Assembly: GCA_022578965.1 (NCBI GenBank)
Contig: MU400793.1
Location: 1-41,887, forward strand
Direction of reading: 5' to 3'
Source: Xylaria sp. FL1777
Lineage: Eukaryota > Ascomycota > Sordariomycetes > Xylariales > Xylariaceae
DNA length: 41,887 nucleotides
Made by a program: the position numbers and the translations under genes. The notes below the pieces were generated by a model that saw nothing but the letters and a program-made list of their open reading frames with translations, did not search any database and had not been told where the DNA came from. Positions 1-11,000 of this stretch are shown piece after piece; the stretch's first letter is position 1, and each line of letters starts with the position of its first letter.

Positions 1-140
1 TAATTTAGTATTAGTCCGTAAAAAAAAATACTAGTTAGTATTTAGTCCGGACTAACTAGTATTAGTCCGTGGAAAAAAATACTAATTTAGTATTAATACT
101 TAGTCCAGACTAACTAGTTTGGACTAATTACTAACCCTGG
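1..140 (+). repeat. Left inverted array of element A
   Basis: The stretch consists of TTAGTCCGGACTAA (42-55) and degenerate relatives separated by runs such as TTAGTATTAGTCCGT followed by A-rich spacers. Its reverse complement matches 4918-5060 almost base for base. It ends with ACCCTGG at 134-140, the border shared by all four arrays in the window. It is probably truncated by the window start. Confidence 0.85.
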
Positions 141-1203
141 CTATAAGCTTTAATAGTTTAATATAATATATGTGTAATAAATTTATACTTATAAAAGTTA
201 TTTTAATACTAAGCGTAATATAATGCTTTACTTAAAAACAAAGCTTTTAGTTTTGCATTATTAACTAGTTAACTGTTATTTAGCTTTAAATAGCAAAATA
301 TAAAACGTAAAAAGTTAAGCGTTATATTTATTGCCTAAATATTAAACAAACTATAATAGTTATAAATAAATAGCTAATCTGCTATAATACTAATTCTATA
401 TATTGCTAATAGTTTTTTAAGGTTATCACTATTAAAAAAGAAGTTATTATAAATCTTTAATAAATATATAGGCCTAGCAAAATTTGTTAATTAAATATAA
501 GAAAATAAAAACCAATAGTATTATATAGCATATTATATAGCTATAATTATAAAACTTTAAAGTACTTTAGTTAAACTACTACTAGTTATTAAATAGTAGC
601 TAAAAGCAATAATTAACATATTAATATAGTTCGTACAAGTATTAATAATATATATAAGCTATTTTTTAAGTTAATAACTATTGCTAAAAAGCTTAAAGTA
701 AATAAAAAAGCAACGCAATATAGCAAATAAAATAATAATATAACTAGATTTTTAATAACTAAAATAAGTTGTTTTTAAAAAATAAAAAACATAAAAATAT
801 AATCTAAAATAGTATAGTTATAATAAAACTATATATAATCTTGATTTTTTTATAAAAAGCAATATATTTAATGATTAATAAATAAAAGTTTGTTATAATT
901 AATAGAAGCAATATATAGCAAAGCAAAAAAATTTACTTTTATTTTATATACTTTACTACAAAAATGTATTACAAAAATATAAAACATTAAAACATTTTAG
1001 CAAAAATTAAACTAGTATAGCTATTAATTAAACAAAGGTATTATAGCATAAGCATTTTTAATGCTAATAGCATATAGTATATATTACTTAAACTTAATAG
1101 AAAATATAAAACAAAAGCACATTAGTTTTTAAAAGAATTAGAATAAATGTATTAAAGGCATTTTTAATAATTAGAAAAAAAAAAAAAGAAATGCTATATA
1201 TAT

Positions 1204-1235
1204 AAAAAACAAGCAGCTTTAATTGCTTGTTTTTT
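1204..1235. repeat. 12-bp-stem hairpin
   Basis: AAAAAACAAGCA (1204-1215) is followed after 8 bases by its exact inverse TGCTTGTTTTTT (1224-1235). It could be a terminator-like fold or chance in A/T-rich DNA, although the GC-containing part of the stem is exact. No flanking gene gives it a role. Confidence 0.5.
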
Positions 1236-3159
1236 TAAAACAAGATTTAACAATATTTTTTAGTATTATTAATACTTAAAACATAGTAGCTATAAGTATT
1301 AATACTAGTATATATAGCTTAAAAAATATATATTTATAAAAGCTTTTAATAGCTAAATATAGCTTAGTTATATAGCTAAGCATTAAAATATTATTATAAT
1401 GTTTTTGCTTTTATAGTGAACTTTTTATAAACTATATTACTAAAAATAGTTATATTTTAATTATTAACTTTAATTAATTCTGTTTTATTTAAATGCTAAA
1501 TTTTTAATATTTTAATTAATTAGGTATATTTAAAAGTAGTTATAAAATAAATATATTATATCTTTTCTTTATATTTAAAAAAAAAGTATAATTTTTATAA
1601 GCTTTCTTGCTTTATTTTAATACAAGAAAATATAAGAATTAAGGTATTTATAGGCCTTTATAAACATATTATGCAATAAAACAACATAAAACAATATATT
1701 ATTTAAAAAAAAAATAACTAATAATGCTATAATAGTGCATTTTGTAGTATTATGTTATATTTATTTAGCAATATATTTTAATTATAACATAAAAAACTAA
1801 AGATTATATAACAAGTTTAGTTAAAGCGTTAACTTTTTATTTTTATTTAAGTAGCTTTTTTAGTAAAATGTTAGGTTAGCTAAAGCCTAAAATAGCTGTT
1901 TAATATAGCGTTAGCTAATTAATTTTAATTAACTAAATTTAATTACTTATATTAAAAGCAATAATTTACTACTTTATTATAAATATAATTTATATTAAGT
2001 TAAACGTATTAATTAATTAAAAAAAGTATAAACTAATAAGTAAGTAAATAAGTTAATTAGTTAATTAACTAGCTAGCTAACTAGCTAATAAGCTAATTAA
2101 ACGCTTTAGTTTAAAACTTAGCTAAAACAGTAATATTTATAGCAATAATTAATTAATATAAAAATAAAAGTGTTATACTTTTAGCAAGGTTTATAGCTAT
2201 ATATATTAGGTAAGTTAATTAGTTAAGTAAGTATAAATTAGCTTATAAAGCTATTAGTATTATTAAATAACTATATAGTTAAAAAAAGGTCCTAAAAACA
2301 ACTTAAAATAACTTGTATATAATAAGCTATTTAAAAAAGCGTAAGTACTTTTAAAACAGTATAAATTATATTATATATAAAATACTTTAGTTCTTAAAAA
2401 AATTTCAAACATTTATAAAATTTGTAAAGTTTATACGTTAATAGCGCAGCAAAAGCATAACGGTGTTGCTGCTTAAAAACAAAATTCTTAAATTAAAAAA
2501 TAAAAGTACTTTAAAACTAACACTAATTGTACTATGCGCTAAATATTTTAAGAAACTCGAAAAAGTATTAGTTTAAAAAGTTAAATAGTTTAATAAAAGT
2601 GTTTAATTATAAGATTATCAAAAATAAAAAAGCTAGCAAAAGTATAATAAACTAATTGTTTAATTTAAGCTATTTTGCTAAAAATATTATTAAGTTACAA
2701 TTAATATATATTTAAAAGCAGTTCGTATAAATTAATACTACAAGAAAAATAAGTTTAGTTTAATAATAGTTTTATAAAACTGTTTAGCTATTAAAAGTTC
2801 TAAAATAGCTTTGCAACAATGTTTAGCTATTTTAATTAATAATTAATTTATGCATAATATATATATTAACATGTTTAATTTATATTTAAACAGTATAACG
2901 TATATATAAAGGTATATAATTAAAAAGGTTGTTTAAAAGTAAATAAAAAAAAGAATTGCTAATAAAGCTATAACTTACTTAAATAAAGATTTTTTAAGCA
3001 TTATTAAAGTTAAAAAATAAAATGCAATATATATAAAAATATATTAATTGCAAAAGTAGCTAATAAAGCTATATATAGCTAAAGTGCTAATTATATAAAT
3101 GTTAAAAAAAATGCTTATTTGCTTACTTTTGTTAATTTTACTTGTTTTAACAACTAACC

Positions 3160-3183
3160 TTATTATTATTATTATTATTACTA
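3160..3183. repeat. TTA trinucleotide microsatellite
   Basis: About eight uninterrupted TTA/ATT units. It lies in a less mutated patch (about 3110-3300) of element A. Confidence 0.8.
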
Positions 3184-3576
3184 CTTTAGCTTATGTTTAC
3201 TTTAATATGTTTGCAGATCTAATTTGTAGCTAAAAATAGCTGCTAACTTATTGCAGTTATCCAAAAATCCACTTTGCTTTAGCTACTATATCCTTTATAA
3301 TACATATTTTTGTTTAGTTTAGTTTAAATATATATACTAATTAATATTTAGCTTTTATGTATTATAAACTGCTTATTATAATGCTTTTTAGCAGTAATAT
3401 TAATCCTTAAAATAAAAGTAAATAACTTAGTATAGTAAGGTTATATTTAGCTAATATTTATAAAATATATATTTATTAAACATACTAAAATCTTAAAGCT
3501 ATGCTATTATTATATTAGCTATATTATAATAATATATAATATTCTCTTTATTGCTAGCCTTTTATTATTAATTATT

Positions 3577-3872
3577 AAAAGTAAAGTAAAGTAGTTAAAC
3601 AGGCTAACTAGCTAATTAAAGTAGGTTTAAGCTAAGTTATATAATAAAAATAAAAAAGTAAATATTGCGCTAAATTTTAAAGCATAAACTTAAACATTAT
3701 AAATAATATAATAAAAATTAGCTATAATTGCTTTATTTGTATTATTATATAGCCTTTTTATTAATTGTTTTATTTTTTAATTTATATATAGCTTAATTGC
3801 TTAAATGCATAAGTTATAACTTATTTTCTTGCAATTAAAATATTATAGTAAATTTAGCGCAATTATATTATT
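3577..3872 (+). repeat. R1 repeat, copy 1 (uninterrupted)
   Basis: This ~300-bp sequence recurs reversed at 15831-16135 and, split by the gypsy element, at 27615-27702 plus 36361-36582. Shared landmarks are GCTAACTAGCTAATTAAAG, then TAAATATTGCGCTAAA, then GTTATAACTTAT. This copy gives the empty-site sequence for the gypsy insertion: TAAAT occurs once, directly before ATTGCGC. Other copies have ends resembling AAATAAAG...CTTTATTT, so R1 may be a small MITE, but this copy has lost its right edge and no target duplication is clear. Confidence 0.75.
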
Positions 3873-3885
3873 ATAATTTTTTATA

Positions 3886-3969
3886 AGAATTAATATAAAC
3901 ATATAAAGAATTAATACAAATATATGATTTTATACACATATAATGCTCTTATTAGCTTAATTAAAAAAC
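3886..3969 (+). repeat. 84-bp repeat, copy 1
   Basis: The stretch contains direct subrepeats resembling GAATTAATATAAACATATAAA. It recurs in inverted orientation at 8692-8774 inside unit B, showing that A and B share interior sequence beyond R1. Confidence 0.65.
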
Positions 3970-4917
3970 GGACTTTATAGTACTTTTTGCTTTAATAAAC
4001 CTACTTTTTACCGTTATGCAACTAATTAAATTTCTAGCTTAATTCTTTTTTTAATAGCATTATTTTTATGTAGACTTTTTAATATAAGTATTATAATAAA
4101 CTATTTATATAATATGTTAGCTTTTAAATATTAACATTTTATATGTTATAACAGTAGTTTTTACTTATAAAACATTATTAAACTACTGCAAACAGTTATA
4201 TTAAATATTTATTAATTTAATTATTTTAGCTTTTATTAACTTTTTTGCTTTTAAATACTAAGCTATATTTAATGCTTACTAAACTTACTACTTATAGTTT
4301 TTTTTATTTTAAGCACTATTAATTAACTATATATTTAGCGCTAAATAAAAAAATAACTATTGTTTTTTTTAGCATTGTTATATTAGCTTTTGCTTTATTT
4401 AAGCTTAACTAAAGTTAACTTATTTTAGCTATTTAATAAGCAACCTTGTTTTTAGCCTATTAGCTGTTTTTTTTAAAGCTTTGCTTAGTAGCTTACTTAG
4501 TTTAATCGTAAGCTTACTAAAAATTGCTTTTATAAAGTTTTTTAGTTAATTATAAAGCATTATAACAATTTTAAAATTGCAGATTTATTTATATATATTT
4601 TTTAATAATAATTTTTATAATTTTTAACGTAAATAAATGTTTAATTTATTAAAAAAGCTTATATATGCTAGCTTAAAGTAAACTTTATAATAACATAAAA
4701 TCTTAAATTTAATAAAAACTAAATAATTATTAGTATAATATTTAATGTTTATTAAAAAAAAGTTATTTATGCTTAATATAGCTTTATAAGTAATTTAATA
4801 TTACTAGTTAAATAAATTAAGCTTTTTTAAAGCTATAACTATTTAAAGCTTACTTAAGTAATTAAAAGATAATAATAAATATTTGCATTAAGTTAAAACT
4901 TTATTTTAAATATAAGC
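3970..4917. other. Right interior of element A: AT-rich, no gene seen
   Basis: No open frame, structural RNA or repeat was recognised between the 84-bp repeat and the right array. Confidence 0.5.
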
Positions 4918-5161
4918 AGGGTTAGTAATTAGTTCAGACTAGTTAGTCCGGACTAAGTACTAATACTAAATTAGTATTTTTTTCCACGGACTAATACTAG
5001 TTAGTCCGGACTAAATACTAACTAGTATTTTTTTTTACGGACTAATACTAAATTAGTATGTATTAAAACTAACTAGTATTTTTTTTTACGGACTAATACT
5101 AAATTAGTATGTATTAAAACTAACTAGTACTTTTTAGTACTTAGTATATACTAAGTACTAA
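4918..5161 (-). repeat. Right inverted array of element A
   Basis: This is the inverted counterpart of 1-140, extended outward by about 100 bp. It starts at the AGGGT border (4918-4922), holds exact TTAGTCCGGACTAA at 4943-4956 and 5001-5014, and ends in ACTAAGTACTAA at 5150-5161. Read inward, that outer tip begins TTAGTACTTAGT, as does unit B at 5315. This supports 5161 as the true end of element A. Confidence 0.8.
5020..5121. repeat. 51-bp tandem duplication within the A right array
   Basis: Two adjacent, essentially identical 51-bp units (5020-5070 and 5071-5121), each beginning AACTAGTATTTTTTTTT and ending ATGTATTAAAACT. The duplication explains why the right array is longer than the visible left one and shows that these arrays change length by unit duplication. 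Confidence 0.85.
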
Positions 5162-5314
5162 AGGTAAAACCAATATTTAAAATTAGTTTTTTTCATTGAA
5201 TATCCCATGGAAATTAATGGTTTTACCTTTGTTTTAAAGCTTGTTTTTTATTGTTTTTAATACTATTTTTAACATATTTTTTATTCCATTTTTTTCATTT
5301 TAAAAATAACGTCA
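5162..5314. other. Less mutated spacer between elements A and B, with hairpin
   Basis: These 153 bases separate two outward-facing array tips. AAAGGTAAAACCA (5160-5172) and its exact inverse TGGTTTTACCTTT (5218-5230) form a 13-bp stem around a loop containing ATCCCATGG. Base use is less TA-skewed than either neighbour. It may be a remnant of host sequence between two insertions or a small element of its own. Confidence 0.5.
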
Positions 5315-5522
5315 TTAGTACTTAGTCCGGACTAATTTAGTATTAATACTAACTAGTATTTTTTTTTTCGGACTAATACTAAATTAGTACGGACTAATAC
5401 TAATTAGTCCGGACTAATTTAGTACTAATACTAATTTAGTACTTAAAAATCCGGACTAATACTAAGATTAATTTAGTCCGGACTAAATTAGTCCTTATAC
5501 TAAGTACTAAAATAACAACCCT
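5315..5522 (+). repeat. Left palindrome array of unit B
   Basis: It begins TTAGTACTTAGTCCGG and carries exact TTAGTCCGGACTAA at 5322-5335, 5404-5417 and 5473-5486, plus degenerate TTAGTACTAA units. It ends in ...ACTAAGTACTAAAATAACAACCCT, the inner border at 5518-5522. The CCGG cores are intact although the neighbouring interior has lost most C and G. Confidence 0.85.
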
Positions 5523-7336
5523 AAATATAAGCTTATTTAAGGTTATGCTTTTAGTTAGCTATTATTTTTTATATTGCTTTAATAAAGCCATACAAATAAC
5601 TTATGCTATTTAAAAAGTAGCTTTTTATATTATTATTGCTTGCTTTTATATTTAATATAACTTAAATGCTAAAGTTGCAATATTTACAAATATAATAATA
5701 TGCTTACTATATTTTAAAAAACATATAAGTTTTATAAATATATTATAAAATAAAGCGCTAGTTATTAAATTGTTAGCAAAGATTAACTTATGCTTTTTTA
5801 TGCATAGCTTTTGTTTTTATAAATACTACTTTTTTTTATATAATTAAAACGCCTTAGTATATATAAAAAATTTCTTTGTTATTAATAAACATAGCTTTAA
5901 TTAGCTGCTTATTTAAAAAAGTTAACTTTACTAGTACTTAACTAGCAAAAGTAGCATTTTTATTTTTGCTAATAATAAAGCTATTATTATTAATTTAACT
6001 TAAAACTTATTTTTGCTTAGCTTTAAGCAAAACATTAAAATTAATATAATATATGCAAATTTGCTGCTATAAAAAAAAAAACTAATAATTTAATGCAGCT
6101 TTTATTGCTTTATTATAATTAGTTATAATTATATTAAGCTTTCGTATTGCATGTTATATTATAAGCTAACGAATATTTTTAGCTAAAAACTAAAAGCCTT
6201 TTTGCTTTTTATTATTAATTAAGCTAAATATAGCATTAAAAACTGTTTTTAAGCAAGTTTAGCTTATTGCTTAAAATAACAGTAGCTTAAATTAATTAGT
6301 ATTATATATATTATTAAAGCTAATAACCTTAAAAAATCGCTTTTATATTTTTAAGCAGTAAAAAAACGTTTAAACTAGTTTAACTAAGCAATTTAGCTTA
6401 TTATTAGCTTACTTTACTAAATAAAAAACCTTTTTTTTATTAAAAAGCTTAATAAAAGCAGTAGTTAAGTTATAGCTATTTAGCTTAACTTAATTAATAA
6501 AGCTTTAAGTATTATAAATATTTTTTTAAATAAAAACGGACTTTTTGTATTACTGTTTTATTATGCTGTAAATATTTTAAGCTTAAATACTAACTTAATA
6601 ATTAAGTAATTTAATAGTTGCTTTTATTAATTTTGTAAGCTTATAATAAAAAAAGTAAACAAAAGGGTTTAAGCTTAAGCTATAGTTATACTAATAATGT
6701 TTTGCATCTTTATATAGTTATAATAACTATTAACTTTTGTTTATAGCTTTAGCAATAATTACTTATTTATAGCTAGTTTTTTAAAACTTTTGCTATTAAA
6801 GTTCTTTGCTTTTGCTTTTTTTAACTTGTTTAAATTAGTTATATTTAATAAAAAATCAAATCGGTTGTTTTTTAAACAAGTATATATAGTTTTTAATAAA
6901 ACTAAACCTATTATTTTTCGAAAATAAATTAACGTAATTAAAAAGCACGTTAGTTATAAAAAATAAATCGCTTAAAATAAATAAGTTAAAAATAGTTTTT
7001 AGAACTAAAAACAATAAATAATAGCTAACTAACAAAATGCTTGCTTTAAACAGTAAAGCTAGCATAAAAAAAGTTTGTTTAAGCAATATTATTATAAATA
7101 AAGCAGCTTTAATTAAACTTAATGCAAGTAATTTTACTAGTAAATATTAAAGCAGTAAATATAAAAAAAAAAATTATAGCTATTTAAATTTAATAATAAC
7201 TATTTTTATTTGTTTTTTTATTAATATATGCATTTATATAAACAAATTAAGTTTATAAAAAGCTATTAACTTTTTTTTATAACTTTATAAACTAACTATA
7301 AAGCTAATGCGAAATTTTTTTAAGTAGCAGTTAATA
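5523..7336. other. AT-rich decayed DNA, no gene seen
   Basis: The first bases inside the border (CTAAATATAAGCTT) resemble those inside element A (CTGGCTATAAGCTT). A 76-codon minus-strand open stretch at 6856-7086 encodes a Leu/Phe-rich, hydrophobic peptide without a recognisable domain; in DNA of this composition it is probably chance. Nothing else is identifiable. Confidence 0.5.
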
Positions 7337-7349
7337 AGCTAGTAATATA
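7337..7349. repeat. Target-site duplication, left copy (SINE with poly(A))
   Basis: AGCTAGTAATATA is repeated exactly at 8036-8048 on the other side of the SINE. A 13-bp duplication is typical of LINE-machinery insertion. Confidence 0.9.
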
Positions 7350-7945
7350 TTTTTTTTTTTTTTTTTTGTTAATTACCTGCTGTGCTACTAAGTAGCGCGG
7401 TCCTTTTTTCTATGTAATCAAGCAAAAAACAGCTCTGCAAAGCTCCGCAAAGCCGAAAACCTGCTTGCAACGCTTTTTAAACGTCTACGTTTAACTTTAA
7501 AAATAACGCGTAGCTTGCTTAGCTATAGCTTTTAGCCGTTTTTTAACCTTATAAAATATAGCAGCTATTATAGTTATAGCTTTTAATTAGCTATTTTTGT
7601 TAGTTTGCTACTTAAGTAAATAGTACTATTAGGTTTGTTTGTTTTTATGTTTTGCTGTAATATTATTAAAGTTATTAATTCTAACAAATTTAAATTACTT
7701 TTATTATTTTATGTTGTAAAAAGCCTAAGTAATAAGTATTCCTAATTTTTTACTTTGCTAGGAACTATACAAAAGTATGCTAATAATTGCTTAAAGCAAA
7801 CAAGCAAGCATTTTTGCAAAATCCGTAATTAGCTCATTTTACACCGTACAAAAAGTTAAATACAGTATAAAAGTCACATAGTTAGCGTAGCAAAAACTAA
7901 TAACCAAAGCTTAGCTCTTAAACTATAAACCATAAAGCATAGGCT

Positions 7946-7956
7946 AAATTCGAACT
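7946..7956 (-). promoter_or_regulatory. Pol III B box of the S2 SINE
   Basis: On the minus strand the sequence AGTTCGAATTT fits the GGTTCGANNCC consensus with transition changes. It lies about 60 bp downstream of the A box. Confidence 0.7.
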
Positions 7957-8017
7957 AATAACCCTTAGCTATGTATAAAAAAAGGGCACATATTATAAAA
8001 AGCAGCTAAGCGTTTAA

Positions 8018-8028
8018 CCATTGCGCCA
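8018..8028 (-). promoter_or_regulatory. Pol III A box of the S2 SINE
   Basis: On the minus strand TGGCGCAATGG matches the TRGCNNARYGG consensus exactly, near the 5' end of the element. Confidence 0.8.
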
Positions 8029-8035
8029 CTAAGCT

Positions 8036-8048
8036 AGCTAGTAATATA
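8036..8048. repeat. Target-site duplication, right copy (S2 SINE)
   Basis: AGCTAGTAATATA, identical to 7337-7349. Confidence 0.9.
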
Positions 8049-11000
8049 AAACAATTTAGCGGACTAAAATCTTAGAAAAATAAAAGTAAAACTAGCTTTT
8101 AAGCTAAACATAAGCATTTATATACATTAAAGCTTTAATAAATAAAAGAAAGTATTACTAAAAAAAATCTCATAATTAGTATAAATCTTTTATGCTAGCT
8201 TATTAAGTTTTTATAGCTATATAAATATAAAACAGTGCTAAAAAAATAAAAGTAAGCACTAAAAATATTATTAAAAGCATTATTATTACTAAAGCTATAA
8301 AATAAAAAAACACTTTTGCTACTATAACTAAATATAAAAGATCAACAAGTTAAAATAGTTACAAAAGCAGCAAATAGCCTATTACATAAAAAAAGTAAAC
8401 CAAAAAAAAAGTAACAAAATATGCGTTGTTTTTTTTAATAATAAAATAAATTATTTAAAGTAAAAGCGCGCTTATATAACAACTAAAGCTTAAAAAGTTC
8501 GGAAAACATTATATAATATAAAGGTTAATTAGTATTACAAAATTAAAATATATAATAAATATATTTTTACTATTAACAAAGTAAAAAGCGTAAAATATAA
8601 AGTATAAACAGGATTAAATTAACAAAATGTATAAAAAGAAATATAAAATGAACAATATTAAGTACATAAAAAAAAACAGTATATATTAATATTTTTTAAT
8701 TAAGCTAATAAAAGCATTATGTGTTTATAAAATTATATGTTTATATTAATTCTTTATATATTTATATTAATTCCTTTTTTTATTTATAATAAATAATACT
8801 ATAAGATTTATAAGCAAACAATTTATATTATTAATTTATATGTTTAATTTATTTATTAATTAATTGCTATAATTTTTATATATAAATTATAATATATTAT
8901 ATTTAGCTGCTTTAATTAGTAATAAGCAAAATTTGCTTAGCATAAGCAATTTAGCTATAATTAGCAATAAACATTTAAGCTAGCAGCTTTTAATTAATAA
9001 AGCTTAAAACAAACATATAAAAATATTAAACTATTTCTTTTAGCTTAGCTTGCAAAGCATTTTTATTTTTTTTTAGCAAAACAGCAATTAAGTATTAAAA
9101 AGCTAATATAATTTTTAAAATAGCATAGCTAAAAAACTAATTGCTAAAAACCTTTAAAAAGCCAAAAGAAAAAAATTTTCACTAAAAAACTAGTGCTTTT
9201 AAAAAAAAAAACATAATTGCTTTTATATAAACAAAAAAAAATAAAAAACAAGCTTAAGAAAAAATAAGTATTATTAAAACTTTTAAAAGTTATAATATAA
9301 GCAAATTTAACGCTTATTTATATTAAATAAGTTTAAGCTTACGCGTTAATATAAAAAGTAGTTAATAATTAAAAATATACTTTGTTTTTTAAGCTAATAC
9401 TATTTTTTATTAAAGAATAAAAAGCAAAGTTTTTTAGTTATAAGCTAGCTATTGCTTAGAGATTTTGCACAAAACGTAGCTATTGCTTTTTTATAGCACT
9501 TATTTTTAAATAAGTAAGCCTTAAAAAAAAAAAAAGCATGCTACCTTTATAAGTAAAAAAGCTATAAAAAAATAAAGCTTATTTAATAAAACTAAAGTAA
9601 TAAAATCTTTTAAAAAGTTATATAATAACTTAAATAAAATATTATATAAAAACTTTTATAAAATATTAAATATTTAAATAAATAAAGAATTTAAGCTAAA
9701 TTTTTAATTTAAAAAAACAAAAAAAGCGCGCAAAACATAAAAAAAAGTTAATTATTTATACAATTATAACTTTAATAAATCTTTATATATTATTATTAAT
9801 GCTATTAAGCTAGCTATTAACGTAATTATATTAGCTATTAAAAAAGTTATTATTAAAAAGCAGCAAGTAAAACTAGCTTAACATTTTGCTTACAATTAAA
9901 ACATAAATAATATTACTAAGTAAATATAACAGCTAAAGTTAAAACAAAAAAACGCAGCAATTATAAAAAAAAAACTAAAGGAAATGCTAAAAAAACTACA
10001 AAATTAATATGTTTAGCTTATTAATTAAAAACTATAAGCACTACAATATTATAAAATTAACATAAACTTGTTAAAAAACAAATGTTTAGCATTAACGCTA
10101 TAATTTCTAAGTATTTATAAAAAAGTAAATATAATTCTAAAAAACAAAAACAAAATAAATAATTGTTTAATTTTTTATAACAAATAAAATTAAACAATCT
10201 TTATTTAGCAAAAATAACTATTTGTTAAAAATGTAGTATAAATAATTATTATGTTTATAAATATAGCTTTACTTACAAATTAAAATAAAAAAACATTATA
10301 TATTAAAACTTTAAATAGTATTTAAAAAAGCTAGAATTTTTTGCAAGCTTTAAGTATATAAAAGTTTTTTTAAAAGTTATAAAAATTAGCAAAAATAAAA
10401 AAGAAATATTTAATGCTGCAATAAAATAAATATATAACTTTGTTTTAAGCAATAATAAGCCGCTAAAGCAAAAAGCTTATTATTAACTTTAAAAAAAAAA
10501 CTTCGTTTTAAATAATAAAGATTTAAATGCTAAAATAAAAAGCAAACAAAAAAAACCAAAAAATAAAAAACTTTACTAGCTAAAAAACAAGCAGCTAGCT
10601 TAATTTTTAAATAAAAAATCTAACAATTAAACCTTTATACTTTATAAAATAAAACTAGCAAAAGCTTATAATATTAAAAAAAACAACTTAATAAACAGTA
10701 AGCTAAATAATAGCTTTATTATAACTAATTAAAACTTTATATAAAGTATTTTTTATAATATAAATAGCATTAAAATTTTGCAAAACTATATATTAAGCAA
10801 AAAGATTAGCGTAAATATATTTTAAGCTAATTATTATAAACTTTTATTAAAAAAAGCTGCTTTTTATTAAACAAAACATAAAAAAAAACTTAAAAAGCTA
10901 AAAAAAAAGCTTGTTATAAGTTAAACAATTAAAGAAGTTTATTTAAATAACAATAAGTTTTTTATTTAACTTAACACTAAGAATATATAAATAAATAACA

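Larger units (their letters stand above)
141..3576. other. Interior of element A: AT-rich decayed DNA, no gene seen
   Basis: This is TA-rich sequence without an open frame. One hairpin is visible at 1204-1235 and a short TTA microsatellite lies at 3160-3183. The part 2400-2850 is slightly less mutated. Read on the plus strand with stops ignored, it gives a Leu/Lys-rich, coil-like peptide, which is too weak to name a family. Confidence 0.5.
1..5161. mobile_element. Element A: decayed element bounded by inverted palindrome arrays
   Basis: The first ~140 bases and the stretch 4918-5060 are near-perfect inverted repeats of each other, differing at only a few positions. Both are built from TTAGTCCGGACTAA-type palindromes and AT spacers, and both meet the interior at an ACCCTG border (134-138 and 4918-4922). 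The ~4.8-kb interior is heavily A+T-rich with stops in all frames, so no transposase can be named. It contains one copy of the R1 repeat (3577-3872). The left array may start outside the window. Long terminal inverted repeats fit a DNA transposon, but no target duplication can be checked because the left flank is missing. The superfamily is unknown. Confidence 0.6.
7350..8035 (-). mobile_element. tRNA-derived SINE with poly(A) tail (family S2)
   Basis: This is a 686-bp retroposon read on the minus strand. Its 5' end (8035) begins AGCTTAGTGGCGCAATGG and carries Pol III A-box and B-box matches spaced as in a tRNA gene with a short insertion. Its 3' end is an 18-base A run (T run at 7350-7367 on the plus strand). 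Exact 13-bp duplications flank it. The A tail points to mobilisation by an L1-like LINE, which is not seen in the window. It is long for a SINE and encodes no protein. Base composition is less mutated than the surroundings. Confidence 0.85.

Noticed and set aside
5516..5525. Telomere repeat (CCCTAA) at the border
   Set aside because: A single occurrence; the other three borders read ACCCTGG or ACCCTGC, so this is the shared element border with a few changes.
6856..7086. 76-codon hydrophobic minus-strand open stretch as a membrane-protein gene
   Set aside because: It has no domain, no conserved copy and no flanking signals; T-rich DNA read on the opposite strand easily gives Leu/Phe/Ile-rich chance frames.
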